A stretch of DNA of 64,000 nucleotides from Roseomonas aeriglobus (GCA_016937575.1 JAFHKN010000002.1:992001-1056000); one strand, 5' to 3'. Shown: positions 18,072-27,644, numbered from the stretch's first letter. Program-made: numbers and translations. Notes: generated by a model from the sequence alone, not told the origin.

Positions 18072-18872
18072 ATGACCGACGCCCTCGACCGGATTGCCGC
18101 TGCCCTGGAACGCCTGGCCCCGCCGCCCCGGCCCGACGCCGACCTGTCCGCGCATCCCGCTTATCTATGGGACGGCTGCGCGCTCGTCGCTGCGCGCAGC
18201 TTCGCGCCACTGCCGCTCGATACGCTGACCGGGGTCGACCAGCAGAAGGCGGCGCTGGTCGACAATCTCCGGCGGCTTGCATCCGGTCATGCGGCGCATG
18301 ACGTGCTGCTGTGGGGCGCGCGCGGCACCGGCAAGTCGGCGCTCGTCGCCGCGGCGGCATCGGCGGCGAGCGTCGCGTTGGTCGAGGTCGCGACGCACAG
18401 CCTAGACAGCCTGCCGCTGCTCTTCGCGCGTCTGGCGACGAGCACACGGCCGTTCGCGGTCTTCGTCGATGATCTCGGCTTCTCCTCGCCGGACGAAGCG
18501 CGCACGCTGCGGTCGTTGCTCGAGGGCGGGGCGGAGGCGCGGCCGGCGACCGTCCGGCTGCTGGTGACCTCGAACCGCCGCCACCTCGTCGCGCGCGACC
18601 TCGCCGAACAGGACAGTGCGATCAACCCGCGCGACGTGGTCGATGACGCGCTGGCGCTGGCCGACCGCTTCGGTCTCAGCCTTGGCTTCCACGCGATCGA
18701 CCAGGACACTTATGTTGCGATCGTCGCCGGCTATGCGCACGCCTATGGCCTGGCGTTCGATCCGCAGGACGCGATCACCTGGGCGACCCGGCGCGGCAGC
18801 CGGTCGGGCCGCGTCGCGTGGCAATATGTCGTCGAGCTCGCCGGGCGCGAGGGGCGCACGTTGCCGCGCTGA
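18072..18872 (+). CDS. AAA ATPase, DUF815 family
   Basis: 266 aa. The DUF815 family is a set of small AAA+ ATPases of unknown role that are widespread in alphaproteobacteria. Walker A is WGARGTGKSALVAAAA (residues 81-96). Walker B is FAVFVDDLGFSS, followed by sensor 1 in RLLVTSNRRHLV. The end, including DRFGLSLGFHAIDQDTY, is the family's C-terminal lid. It lies 17 bases after the TPR gene on the same strand. It may be cotranscribed, but no functional link to exopolysaccharide is known. Confidence 0.85.
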   Translation: MTDALDRIAAALERLAPPPRPDADLSAHPAYLWDGCALVAARSFAPLPLDTLTGVDQQKAALVDNLRRLASGHAAHDVLLWGARGTGKSALVAAAASAASVALVEVATHSLDSLPLLFARLATSTRPFAVFVDDLGFSSPDEARTLRSLLEGGAEARPATVRLLVTSNRRHLVARDLAEQDSAINPRDVVDDALALADRFGLSLGFHAIDQDTYVAIVAGYAHAYGLAFDPQDAITWATRRGSRSGRVAWQYVVELAGREGRTLPR

Positions 18873-18926
18873 TTTGATCGCAAGCGGCGGGAGGCGCCAG
18901 CCGCCGCCCCGCGCTATACCGCCCGC

Positions 18927-20000
18927 ATGACGATCGACGAGACGATAGCCTGGGCCGCGTTCGAGGCCCGTGACCGCCGGATGGACGGGCGGCTGATCGT
19001 CGCGGTCGTGACGACCGGCATCTACTGCAAGCCGTCCTGCCCTGCGCGGCGGCCTCTGCGCGAAAACGTCCGCTTCTTCGCCAATCCGGCCACCGCACGT
19101 GCCGCCGGGTTTCGCGCTTGCCGGCGCTGCACGCCGGATACCGTCGGGCGCGATGCCGAAGCCGTCGCCCGCGCGGTCGCGTTGATCGAGGCGGCGGAGG
19201 AGGCGATCGCGCTCGACGATCTCGCGACGCAGGTCGGCTATACGCCACATCACTTCCACCGCCTGTTCAGACGCGCGACCGGCGTGACGCCGGCCGGCTA
19301 TGCCCGCGCGCTGAAGGCCCGCCGCGTTGCCGATGCGCTGGCGCGTGACGAGAGCGTCACTGCCGCCATCTACGATGCCGGCTATGCCGCGCCGAGCCGT
19401 TTCTATGCCACGGCCGCCGACCGGCTCGGAATGACGCCATCGGCTTGGAAAGGCGGTGGGGCAGGTGTGACCATCCGCTGGACGGTCGCCGCGACCAGCC
19501 TGGGTGCACTTCTGATCGCCGCGACCGACAAGGGGTTGTGCCGCGTCGCGTTCGACGAGGACTGGACGCATCTCGCGGCGCGCTTCCCCAAGGCCGAAAT
19601 TGTGAAGGGCGGGGCGGCGCTCGAAACGCTCGCCACGCAAGTCGTGGTCGAGGTCGAGAGCCCCGGGCGCCACACAGACCTGCCGCTCGACGTCCAGGGT
19701 ACTGCGTTCCAAGAGGCTGTGTGGCAAGCGCTGTGCGCAATCCCGAAGGGCGAGACGCGCAGCTATGCCCAAATCGCGGCGGCGGCCGGGTACCCCGGCG
19801 CGGTACGCGCCGTCGGGAGCGCGTGTGGAGCGAACAGCGTTGCGGTGCTGATCCCCTGCCACCGGGTCACGCGGTCGGGCGGCGACCTGGGCGGCTATGC
19901 TTATGGGCCAGAGCGCAAACGGGCATTGCTGGAACGGGAAAGCCAGGCGATTGGCGCCCCGGCGCAGGCGGAAGACAGCCTCAAGCGAGCGGGCCCATAA
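18927..20000 (+). CDS. ada: Ada: bifunctional DNA-methyl acceptor, regulator and O6-alkylguanine transferase
   Basis: 357 aa. The N-terminal zinc domain has Cys34, Cys38, Cys65 and Cys68 (GIYCKPSCPARRP and GFRACRRCTPD); the first Cys accepts methyl groups from phosphotriesters. Two AraC-type helix-turn-helices follow (LATQVGYTPHHFHRLFRR, then AIYDAGYAAPSRFYATAADR). The C-terminal transferase domain has the active site IPCHRVTRSGG with Cys311. All three parts are present and the length is that of the full protein. It lies 54 bases after the DUF815 gene. Ada regulates its own synthesis in the adaptive response; I did not see a convincing ada box. Confidence 0.93.
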   Translation: MTIDETIAWAAFEARDRRMDGRLIVAVVTTGIYCKPSCPARRPLRENVRFFANPATARAAGFRACRRCTPDTVGRDAEAVARAVALIEAAEEAIALDDLATQVGYTPHHFHRLFRRATGVTPAGYARALKARRVADALARDESVTAAIYDAGYAAPSRFYATAADRLGMTPSAWKGGGAGVTIRWTVAATSLGALLIAATDKGLCRVAFDEDWTHLAARFPKAEIVKGGAALETLATQVVVEVESPGRHTDLPLDVQGTAFQEAVWQALCAIPKGETRSYAQIAAAAGYPGAVRAVGSACGANSVAVLIPCHRVTRSGGDLGGYAYGPERKRALLERESQAIGAPAQAEDSLKRAGP

Positions 20001-20033
20001 CCCTCGGCTCCCGCCTGCGCGGGCGCACGGCGA

Positions 20034-20810
20034 TTACCCGGCCGACACCTGCACCCGCTGTTCGCAGAACATCGCGTTGCCATAGCTGGTCAGGAACGAC
20101 ACGTCCGCCGCGTCGCGGCCGACGCCGATCTTGGCCATCTCGGCAGCCACCGCCATGCCGGTCGGGTCGACCAGATGCCAGGCGCCATCCAGGAACACTT
20201 CCGCCACCGCGTGGAAATCCTGCGGGTCGACGCCTAGCGCATAGACGCTGGCGATCCGCGCGGGGATGCCGGCAGCGCGGGCGAGAGTGATCAGGACGTG
20301 GGCGTAATCGCGACACACGCCCTGACGCTGTACGAAGCTTTCCAGTGCCGTCGTCGCCGAAGTGCTGGTGCCAGCCCTGTAAGTGAAGCTTTGTTCGATC
20401 CAGTCGCGCATCGCCGCGATCTTCGCCCCGCCACTCAATGCGTCGAATTCGGCCGTTACGAACTCCTCGAACAGGTCCGACGGGCAGTAGCGCGACGCCA
20501 TCAGATACTGGACCGTTTCCCCCGGCAGCTTGTGGAACGGCACGGCGGGCAGCGTGGCGATGTCGGCCAGCATCCGTTCGACCCTCACGGTCGCGCGGTA
20601 ATCGACCGCCATCCGCCCGCTGACGCGCAGCCAGATCCGCTCGCCGATCGCATCCTGCGCGGGCACGCGTGCGAAATGATCGCTGCGGGACACATCCAGA
20701 TGCGCCTCGACGATGGTCTGTTCGGGGATCGTCGCCGCCTCGACCTGCAGGAGGACGTCGGTCGGCTCGGCGAAGTCATAGGTGAAAGCGGCGTGGATGC
20801 GGATGGTCAT
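20034..20810 (-). CDS. Transglutaminase-like cysteine peptidase family protein
   Basis: 258 aa. Here the triad is complete: Cys166 in QGVCRDYAHVLITLAR, His200 in DPQDFHAVAEVFL and Asp215 in WHLVDPTG. The N-terminal half is a beta-sandwich of the transglutaminase-associated kind (IRIHAAFTYDFAEPTDVLLQ). No signal peptide is seen, so it may be cytoplasmic. It is convergent with ada and has a free promoter region at 20811-21032. It is not next to an ATP-grasp gene, but could supply the thiol chemistry missing from the Cys-less paralogue at 7792-8604; that idea is inference. Confidence 0.85.
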   Translation of the reverse strand: MTIRIHAAFTYDFAEPTDVLLQVEAATIPEQTIVEAHLDVSRSDHFARVPAQDAIGERIWLRVSGRMAVDYRATVRVERMLADIATLPAVPFHKLPGETVQYLMASRYCPSDLFEEFVTAEFDALSGGAKIAAMRDWIEQSFTYRAGTSTSATTALESFVQRQGVCRDYAHVLITLARAAGIPARIASVYALGVDPQDFHAVAEVFLDGAWHLVDPTGMAVAAEMAKIGVGRDAADVSFLTSYGNAMFCEQRVQVSAG

Positions 20811-21032
20811 CGGGCGCGTAACGGGTGGATCGGGGCGGGGTTCATCGAGAAGGAAAAAGATATTCTGGTGTGCCCTGCGGGCTCAAGGCGCAAAGGCGCG
20901 ACGATGTCCCGCGAAAGGTTATCGGTCGGAAGACGCCTCGACCGTTTGCGAGAAAAGCTGCTGCGCGGCCAGGCAGACATCCGTCCTCGCGCCTTGCGCC
21001 CGCAAGGCGCCCGAACATCCCGTCTTTTCACG

Positions 21033-22529
21033 CTACTCCGCCGGCTTGCACGAATAGACCAGTTTCTCGTTCGGCACCGCGGGCAGGGCCGCGCGGATCG
21101 CCGATTGCTGGCCGGACAGGTTCGCGCGCGCCGCCGCATCGGTGCTGCACGCCTTGATCGCCACCCCCTGCCGCAACCGCCGCGCCTCGGTCATGCGCGC
21201 ATCGTCCAGGAAATAGCGGGTCTGGGTATAGGTCCGCGTGTCGGGGCGGTAATCGAGGATCGACACCGTCGCCTCGCCATCGGGGACCAGTACCCGCTGC
21301 CACCCGCCGCGTCCGTCCTCGGCATATTGCGTCCGGCCGTTCATGCACCCGTCGCCGCCCCAGGCAAGCGTCGTCGGCTCGGGCGTGGAGACCGTCACGC
21401 GACTGCGCTCGGGCACGAAGGTGCAGGTGAGCGGCCCGATCGCGTCGCTGGTCTTCACGTTGCTGCGCCCGCCCTCGGCCACGGCGCCAGCATCGAAACT
21501 CGGGCGCGCGGCGAACAGCGCGACCGCCCCCAGCATCAGCACGCTGCCACCCGCCGCGGCATAGCGCCACCGCCGGTCGTCACGCGACGCGAGCAGCCCC
21601 GCGCCGCCCAGCGCCAGCGCGCCGAACACGAGCGCGACCGCGGCAGCGGCCATGAAATTTTCCCGCGTGACCGCGTTTGCGGCGCGTGCCTGCATCAGCG
21701 CATCGGCGCGGGCCTCGCGTGCTTTTTCCGCGGCATCGCGCGCCTGGGCGTCGCTCGCGGAACGGGCATCCTCGTCCGCGGCGCGATCGGCCGCCAGCCG
21801 CTCCTCCATCGTCTGGCACGGAGTCGCGACGCTGGCGAAAGTCTGCTTGGCCGCGCGGAGGAAGGCGGCAACTTCGGCGTAGGAAATCGCGAAGGCGAAG
21901 CTCGAATCGCCCTCGTCCCCGCGGGTCAGCGCGGAGTTCACGCCCAGCACGCGACCGCAGCGGTCGAGCAGCGGCCCGCCCGAATTACCGCGCGCGATGT
22001 TGGCGGTGTGCAGCAGCATCTCCGTACCCATCAGGCTGCGCTTGCCCGAGAAGACGCCCTGGCTGCGTACCGGCGAGGTCGGGGTGATGAAGTCGGCCGA
22101 CGAGCGGGCGGTCGCCAGGTCGACGTTGCCGGGATAGCCGAGGGCGTACAGCGCCTCGCCCTCGTTCGCCGGGCCGGAATAGAAAGCGAGCGGCGACAGG
22201 CGCACGCCCGACACCTCGATCAGCGCCAGGTCCCGTTCGGGATCGACCGAGATCAGCTTCCCCTGCACCGACTTGTCGCCCTGCGACGGGACCACGCCGA
22301 TCACGACGTTGCCGGGATAGCGTGCCGCCAGTTCGACGACATGCGCATTGGTCAGGATCCGGGTGGGCGACACCGCCAGACCCGAACCGTGGCCGAATCC
22401 GACGACTTCGTGATCCGCCACCGCGATGGTGACGATCCGAACGACACCGCGACCGGCGGCGGAAATATCGTCGGCACGCGCCGGCTGGGTGACGAAGACC
22501 AGGGCCAGGAGGGCGAGGATCAGGCGCAT
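21033..22529 (-). CDS. Secreted/membrane trypsin-like serine protease with C-terminal Cys domain
   Basis: 498 aa. Residues 1-19 are a signal peptide (ARA cleavage). The chymotrypsin-fold domain (about 20-230) has the full triad: His63 in LTNAHVV, Asp100 in ERDLALIEV and Ser183 in ARGNSGGPL. Residues about 240-290 form an alanine-rich charged helix, probably a coiled coil (ADRAADEDARSASDAQAR). Two membrane helices follow (about 293-315 and 322-341), which would return the chain to the periplasm, where a 150-residue domain with four Cys ends the protein. It is HtrA-like in its catalytic part but has no PDZ domain. No neighbour suggests a substrate. Confidence 0.82.
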   Translation of the reverse strand: MRLILALLALVFVTQPARADDISAAGRGVVRIVTIAVADHEVVGFGHGSGLAVSPTRILTNAHVVELAARYPGNVVIGVVPSQGDKSVQGKLISVDPERDLALIEVSGVRLSPLAFYSGPANEGEALYALGYPGNVDLATARSSADFITPTSPVRSQGVFSGKRSLMGTEMLLHTANIARGNSGGPLLDRCGRVLGVNSALTRGDEGDSSFAFAISYAEVAAFLRAAKQTFASVATPCQTMEERLAADRAADEDARSASDAQARDAAEKAREARADALMQARAANAVTRENFMAAAAVALVFGALALGGAGLLASRDDRRWRYAAAGGSVLMLGAVALFAARPSFDAGAVAEGGRSNVKTSDAIGPLTCTFVPERSRVTVSTPEPTTLAWGGDGCMNGRTQYAEDGRGGWQRVLVPDGEATVSILDYRPDTRTYTQTRYFLDDARMTEARRLRQGVAIKACSTDAAARANLSGQQSAIRAALPAVPNEKLVYSCKPAE

Positions 22530-22627
22530 CGCCGACGCCTAACCCAAGCTATGGCGGAGGGGAATGGGCGCGTTAGCGTACACGCGGATTCGCATTCTAC
22601 GTAAAATTCGAAAGTCATCCTTAATGG

Positions 22628-22969
22628 GTGCTTCGCTATTTCCGACCGCGCATGATCCGCTTCCCCCTCCCGTGCGCGGCCTTGTGCCAACTTCTGGTTG
22701 TCACGGCTGTCCTGATCGTCGTCGCGCTGTCGCCGCCGAAGCGCGGAGCGATGCTGATGGTCCCGCTATCGGGCCAGATCGCGGGGGTGATCGACGTGGC
22801 GATGACCGGAAACGCGGGGCTGCTCGCTCAAGGGCCGCTGCCGGGATCGATGATCGTGATCGGCGACCGGTCGGCGCTTCGCGCGTCGGCGCTGAGTCAC
22901 GGAATCCTGCTGCTGTCCGCGCCGCGCGCACTGTGCGGCGACGTGGTCGTGCGGGGCGGCGCGCTATGA
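22628..22969 (+). CDS. Small membrane-anchored protein upstream of chemoreceptor
   Basis: 113 aa, not recognised. One membrane segment ([17 protein letters not shown], about residues 18-34) is followed by about 75 residues that would be periplasmic, with [20 protein letters not shown] and a Cys near the end (RALCGDVVV). An in-frame ATG at 22652 (MIRFPLP) would give 105 aa and fits a shorter basic N-terminus. The TGA overlaps the ATG of the chemoreceptor gene by four bases, so the two are almost certainly cotranslated and may work together. The pairing is the only clue to function. Confidence 0.6.
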   Translation: MLRYFRPRMIRFPLPCAALCQLLVVTAVLIVVALSPPKRGAMLMVPLSGQIAGVIDVAMTGNAGLLAQGPLPGSMIVIGDRSALRASALSHGILLLSAPRALCGDVVVRGGAL

Positions 22970-24573
22970 TGAACCTCATCACCTTTCCGACGGCGAAACC
23001 TGCGCTCGATCCGGTCGTCGACGGAACTAAGCTGTCGACGCTCGATCGTCTGCGGGTCAAGGGCGTGCAGGCCTGGGCGCTGATCGGCTGGGTCGCCTTG
23101 GTCGCGCTGCTGGTCGTCAACCTGTTCGTGCCCGATCCGACGCCCGTCGCCGCGCTGCTCGGCATCGGCGTTGCCATCAACGTGGTGCCCACGATGATGG
23201 CGCTGCGGCGCCGCCATGACGCGGAGGCGCGGCTGGTGATGGGCGCGCTGGCCGCGTTCCTGCCCGCGCTCGGCGTATTCCAGCTCCAGGGGCATCCCTG
23301 GCAGATGGACGCGCACATGTATTTCTTCGTCGCGATGGCGGCACTGGTCGTGCTCGGCGACTGGCGCCCGATTGCGCTCGCGACCGTATTGACCGCGCTC
23401 CATCATCTGGTGCTCGAATATGTCGCGCCCGAATGGGTCTTCTCGGGGACCGGCGATCTCGGGCGTGTCATCTTCCATGCCGTCGCCGTGCTGCTGCAAT
23501 TCGGCGTCCTCGCGATGGTTACGATCCGGCTCGAACGGCTGATCACCGCGCAGGATGATGCGATCGCCCGCGCCAGGCGTCTGACCGCCAAGGCGCGCGA
23601 CGAACGGCAGCGCGCCGAACAGGCGCTCGAAAAGGCCGAAGCCGCCGAACAGGGTGCCGCCCGCGCCCGCGCCGACCGGGCAGCGGCCGCGGCCCGCGTG
23701 GAGACCGAGCGGCGGGCGGAGTTGCTGGTGCTGGCGAACGAATTCGACCGGTCCGTGACATCGGTCGTGAAGGCGATCGGGATCGCGACCCAGCGGCTGG
23801 AAACGTCCGCCGAACAGCTGGGCGACAGTACGCGCGACACCGATGCCGCGGTCGGCAAGGTGACAGCAGGCGCGGCCCGGGCAGCGGGCGACATCGCCGT
23901 GGTAAACTGCGCGCTGCGCGACCTGTCCGAATCGATCCGGATCATCGCGCTCGCCGCGTCGGACCAGTCGGCCCTGACGACGGCGGCGACCGGCGAAGCG
24001 GACCATAGCGTACGCACGATCGCGAATCTGGAAGAGCAGGCCGGCCAGATCGAAAGCCTGCTCGACGCCATTCGCGAGATCGCGGGCAAGACCAATCTGC
24101 TGGCGCTCAACGCAACGATCGAGGCGGCGCGGGCGGGCGAAGCGGGGCGCGGCTTCACCGTCGTCGCGGGCGAAGTCAAATCGCTTGCCGGCGACACGAA
24201 GCGGATCAGCGATCTGATCAGCGAACTGCTTGCCGGCATCCGGAGCGGAGTCGCCGAATCGGCCGCGACGCTGCGCAGCGTGAACGGCGCCATCGGCAAG
24301 GTCGCCGACGCCGCGAGCGGAATTGCGACCGCCGTCGAGGATCACCGATCGACGGCGATCGACGTCCACGCCTCCGCCGATCGCGCGAGCCGGTCCGCCG
24401 CGGACATCGACCGCCAGATGGGCGCCGTCGCCGAAGCGACCGGCGTTGCCGCGGCGCTATGTTCGAGCCTGCGCGACAATGCCTCCGAACTCAGTGCGAT
24501 TTCCCGCAAGCTTCGGACGTCGACCGACCAGTTCGTCTCGTTCCTGAGCGACGACCAGGCGATCGCCGCCTAG
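22966..24573 (+). CDS. Methyl-accepting chemotaxis protein with polytopic N-terminal sensor
   Basis: 535 aa. About six membrane helices (residues 30-195) make up the sensor part. It carries His in and around the membrane: [27 protein letters not shown] and [13 protein letters not shown] coiled-coil linker ([20 protein letters not shown]) leads to the signalling domain, whose hairpin tip is [20 protein letters not shown] followed by [20 protein letters not shown]. There is no periplasmic Cache or 4HB domain and no clear HAMP. The stop codon TAG at 24571 belongs to the end of a 260-bp inverted-repeat element. The ligand is unknown; the membrane His may bind a metal or haem, which is inference. 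Confidence 0.88.
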   Translation: MMNLITFPTAKPALDPVVDGTKLSTLDRLRVKGVQAWALIGWVALVALLVVNLFVPDPTPVAALLGIGVAINVVPTMMALRRRHDAEARLVMGALAAFLPALGVFQLQGHPWQMDAHMYFFVAMAALVVLGDWRPIALATVLTALHHLVLEYVAPEWVFSGTGDLGRVIFHAVAVLLQFGVLAMVTIRLERLITAQDDAIARARRLTAKARDERQRAEQALEKAEAAEQGAARARADRAAAAARVETERRAELLVLANEFDRSVTSVVKAIGIATQRLETSAEQLGDSTRDTDAAVGKVTAGAARAAGDIAVVNCALRDLSESIRIIALAASDQSALTTAATGEADHSVRTIANLEEQAGQIESLLDAIREIAGKTNLLALNATIEAARAGEAGRGFTVVAGEVKSLAGDTKRISDLISELLAGIRSGVAESAATLRSVNGAIGKVADAASGIATAVEDHRSTAIDVHASADRASRSAADIDRQMGAVAEATGVAAALCSSLRDNASELSAISRKLRTSTDQFVSFLSDDQAIAA

Positions 24574-24830
24574 AGCGTGATGAGACGGCTTTGACCCGTC
24601 GTGACGGAACCGATTTTGGTTCGGGGATAGGAGCGGGGTGCAGCCCCCGTGACCGACCAGCGACGACACTGCGGAGCGACATCGGCCCGCCGTAGGGCGG
24701 TGGCCCCGAGCCGTCCGCCGGACGTCGTCGTAACGCTTGCACGGGCCATCGGCCCACGCTGCGCGTCGCTCCTCGCCGTCGGACGGCTCAGGGCAATCAC
24801 GACGGGTCAAAACCATGTCATCACGCTCTA
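24571..24830. mobile_element. MITE-like 260-bp element with 34-bp terminal inverted repeats
   Basis: The two ends, read inward, both start TAGAGCGTGATGA and both contain TTTGACCCGTCGTGA; over 34 bases they differ at only three positions. The element is flanked by C on the left and G on the right, so each outer edge reads CTAG. The inside (24605-24796) is GC-rich, has no credible reading frame, and folds on itself. There is no transposase, so this is a non-autonomous element or a large palindromic repeat. The outer TAG on each strand is the stop codon of the gene that runs into it: the chemoreceptor on the plus strand and priA on the minus strand. Confidence 0.75.
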
Positions 24831-26996
24831 GAGGAAATTATAGGGGTCGACGTCCACCGCGACCCGCACCTTCGCTCCCCAGTCCAACGCGCCGAGCCAG
24901 TCGCGGATGATGTCCTGCACGTCCAGGCTGCGCGTGGCGTGCACCAGCAAGCGGAAGCGGTGCCGCCCGCGCAGCATGGCGAGGGGGGCGGGGGCGGGGC
25001 CGAAGACATGCATGCCCTCCACCTGCGGCGCGGTGCGGCCGATCGTCCGTGCGGTCGCCTCTGCCTCGCCCTTATCCTCGCTCGACACGACGATCGCGGC
25101 GAAGCGGCCGAAGGGCGGGGCTTCGGCATCGCGGCGGTTTTCGGTCTCTGCAGCGTAGAAGGATTCGGCGTCGCCGCTGACCAGCGCCTCGATCACCCGC
25201 GCGCCCGGCGCATGGGTCTGGATCAACACCGTGCCAGGCTTCGCCCCGCGCCCGGCCCGCCCGGCGACCTGCATGATCTGCTGAAAGGTCCGCTCCGCCG
25301 CGCGCAGGTCGCCGCCCTCCAGCCCCAGGTCGGCGTCGATCACCCCGACCAGCGTCAGGTTCGGGAAATGATAGCCTTTCGTCACCAGCTGGGTACCGAC
25401 GACGATGTCGATATCGCCGGCCTCCATCCGCCCGACGAACTCCGCCGCCTTGGCCGGCGACCAGATCGTGTCGCTGGTCACGATGGCGACCTTCGCCTCG
25501 GGATAGAGTTCCTTCACCTCGTCGGCGATGCGCTCGACGCCCGGGCCGCAAGCGACCAGCGAATCCTCGTCCTTGCATTCGGGACATGCCTTGGGCGTCG
25601 GATAGGCGTGGCCACAGTGGTGGCACGACAGCCGGTGGATCAGCCGATGCTCGACCATCCATGCGGTGCAATTGGGGCATTGGAAGCGATGCCCGCACGT
25701 CCGGCACAGAGTCAGCGGGGCGTAGCCGCGTCGGTTCAGGAACAGCAGCGCCTGTTCGCCGCGCGCCAGCGTCGCGTCGATCGCGGTCACCAGCCGCGGC
25801 GCGATCCACCGCCCGCGCGGCGGAGGTTCGGCGAGCAGGTCGATCGGCTCGATCTTCGGCATCTGCGCCGCACCATAGCGGCCGGGCAGCTTGAGCTCGC
25901 GGTAGCGCCCGGCCTCGACCTGCGCGCGCGTCTCGATCGCGGGCGTCGCACTGGCGAGCACCACCGGACACCCCTCGAACCGCCCGCGCATCACCGCCAC
26001 GTCGCGCGCATGATAATGGACGCCGTCTTCCTGCTTGAAGCTCGTCTCGTGCGCCTCGTCGACGATGATGACTCCCAGATTGGCATAGGGCAGGAACAGC
26101 GCCGACCGTGCGCCGACCGTGACCTTTGCCTGTCCGGTCGCGATCATCCGCCATGCGCGCCGCCGCTGTGACGACCGCAGGCCGGAGTGCCAGGCGACCG
26201 GCTCGACGCCGAACCGCGCATGGAAACGCTTCAGAAACGGCTCGGTCAGCGCGATCTCAGGCAGCAAAATCAGCGACTGTTGTCCGCGCCGGATCGCCTC
26301 GGCGACGGCTTCGAGATAGACTTCGGTCTTGCCCGATCCGGTGACGCCGTCGAGCAGGAACGGCTCGAATGCCTCTGCCGCGACGGCGCCTTGCAGAATG
26401 CCCGCAGCATAGGCCTGGTCGGTCGACAGTACCGGCGCGCCGTGGTCGGGATCGGGTTCGGGGAAGGGGGAGTCGAGATCGACCTCCACCCCCTCGATCG
26501 CGCCGGCCTTGATCAGGCCGCGGATCACGCCGTCGCTGACGTCGGCGATCGTCGCCAGTTCACGAACCAGCCCCTGGCGGTCGCCGATCCGCTCCAGCGC
26601 CTGGGCGCGCTGCGGGGTCAGGCGTTCGGGAACATGGCCGGTCGCGCGATATTCGACGATCAGCTTCGTGCCTTCGAGCGCGGAGGACGACGGCATCGTC
26701 ATCCTGAGGACGGCGGCGAGCGGGCTCAGATAATAGTCCGCCGTCCATTCGACGAGGCGCCGCAGCGGGCCCGGCAGCGGCGGCACGTCGGCGACTCCCA
26801 GCAGGTTGCGGAGGCGATTGTCACCGACATGCTCGGACTTTAGCCGGTCGCTTTCCCATGCCACGCCCAGCAACTGCCGTGGCCCCAGCGGCGCGACGAC
26901 GATCGAACCGGGTTCGACATGCATGCCCTGCGGCACACGATAGTCGAGCGGCCCGAGAGCCGAATTCATCACGATCACGCGGGCGCGGGAGGACAT
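24828..26996 (-). CDS. priA: Primosomal protein N' (replication restart helicase PriA)
   Basis: 722 aa, the usual length. PriA reloads the replisome at broken forks. The N-terminal 3' DNA-binding domain includes LDYRVPQGMHVEPGSIVVAP. The helicase core has Walker A LDGVTGSGKTEVYLEAV and the DEAH box VIIVDEAHE. The zinc-binding insert has four CxxC-type pairs (CRTCGHRFQCPNC and LSCHHCGHAYPTPKACPEC). Motif VI is IMQVAGRAGRGAKPG. The frame is open far upstream, but the homologous N-terminus begins at MSSRARVIVMN; ATG at 26996 (GAGG three bases upstream) or at 27005 is possible. The last codon lies in the inverted-repeat element. Confidence 0.93.
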   Translation of the reverse strand: MSSRARVIVMNSALGPLDYRVPQGMHVEPGSIVVAPLGPRQLLGVAWESDRLKSEHVGDNRLRNLLGVADVPPLPGPLRRLVEWTADYYLSPLAAVLRMTMPSSSALEGTKLIVEYRATGHVPERLTPQRAQALERIGDRQGLVRELATIADVSDGVIRGLIKAGAIEGVEVDLDSPFPEPDPDHGAPVLSTDQAYAAGILQGAVAAEAFEPFLLDGVTGSGKTEVYLEAVAEAIRRGQQSLILLPEIALTEPFLKRFHARFGVEPVAWHSGLRSSQRRRAWRMIATGQAKVTVGARSALFLPYANLGVIIVDEAHETSFKQEDGVHYHARDVAVMRGRFEGCPVVLASATPAIETRAQVEAGRYRELKLPGRYGAAQMPKIEPIDLLAEPPPRGRWIAPRLVTAIDATLARGEQALLFLNRRGYAPLTLCRTCGHRFQCPNCTAWMVEHRLIHRLSCHHCGHAYPTPKACPECKDEDSLVACGPGVERIADEVKELYPEAKVAIVTSDTIWSPAKAAEFVGRMEAGDIDIVVGTQLVTKGYHFPNLTLVGVIDADLGLEGGDLRAAERTFQQIMQVAGRAGRGAKPGTVLIQTHAPGARVIEALVSGDAESFYAAETENRRDAEAPPFGRFAAIVVSSEDKGEAEATARTIGRTAPQVEGMHVFGPAPAPLAMLRGRHRFRLLVHATRSLDVQDIIRDWLGALDWGAKVRVAVDVDPYNFL

Positions 26997-27119
26997 GGAC
27001 CTCATATCGGGATTCGGGGCAACTCGGGGAAGAGGCAAACGCCACCACAAATCCTCCCCTTGCAGGGGACGGGTGGCGGGCTTCGACAAGTTCGGCACGG
27101 ACGGTCTAGGATCGCCGCC

Positions 27120-27644
27120 ATGATCACTGAAACCGACCGTCTGACCCTGCGCGAGATCGTCGCCACGGACGCGCCGTTCATTCACCAGCTGCTGACCGAC
27201 CCCGATTTCCTCGCGATGATCGGCGACCGTGGGGTCAAGACGCTGGAGGACGCCGAGCGCGCGGTCGAGGAGAAGTTCCGCGCCAGCTACGCCCAGCACG
27301 GCTTCGGCATGTGGCTGGTCGAGGGCAAGGCGGAGGGCGCGAAGCTCGGCATGGCGGGGCTGGTCCGCCGCGACGGGCTCGATCACGTCGATGTCGGCTA
27401 TGCCTTCCTGCCGGCGGCGCGCGGGGCGGGCTATGCGACGGAGGCGGTGCGCGCCGTGCTCGACTGGGCGGCGGTGCGTGGGATCGCGCCCGTCGTCGCG
27501 ATCGTGAATGCCGAAAACGGCCCGTCGCGCGCGATTCTCAATCGCGTCGGCATGGTCCCCGATCGGACGCTGCGGCTGCCCGGCGCGACCCGCGACGTGA
27601 TGCTGTATGTCCCGACGAACGCTGCGGGTACAACGCCGGCATGA
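27120..27644 (+). CDS. GNAT-family N-acetyltransferase (RimJ/RimL-like)
   Basis: 174 aa. ITETDRLTLREIVATDAPF is the typical opening of RimJ/RimL-like acetyltransferases. The acetyl-CoA binding region is AGYATEAVRAVLDWA, preceded by HVDVGYAFLPAARG and followed by NGPSRAILNRVGMV. It probably acetylates a small amine or protein N-terminus; the substrate is unknown. The ATG at 27120 gives the family-like N-terminus. The DNA just upstream (27050-27080) contains part of a CCTCCCCTTGCAGGGG palindrome. Confidence 0.85.
   Translation: MITETDRLTLREIVATDAPFIHQLLTDPDFLAMIGDRGVKTLEDAERAVEEKFRASYAQHGFGMWLVEGKAEGAKLGMAGLVRRDGLDHVDVGYAFLPAARGAGYATEAVRAVLDWAAVRGIAPVVAIVNAENGPSRAILNRVGMVPDRTLRLPGATRDVMLYVPTNAAGTTPA

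Noticed and set aside
20811..21032. A possible gene or RNA in the gap with GGCGCAAAGGCGCGA and TCGCGCCTTGCGCC
   Set aside because: The two form only an imperfect inverted repeat; frames lack ribosome sites. Treated as a promoter region with a weak repeat.
20298..22604. A 768-codon open frame on the plus strand over the transglutaminase and protease genes
   Set aside because: Antisense to genes with complete catalytic triads; its residues are Arg/Gly/His-rich with no domain.
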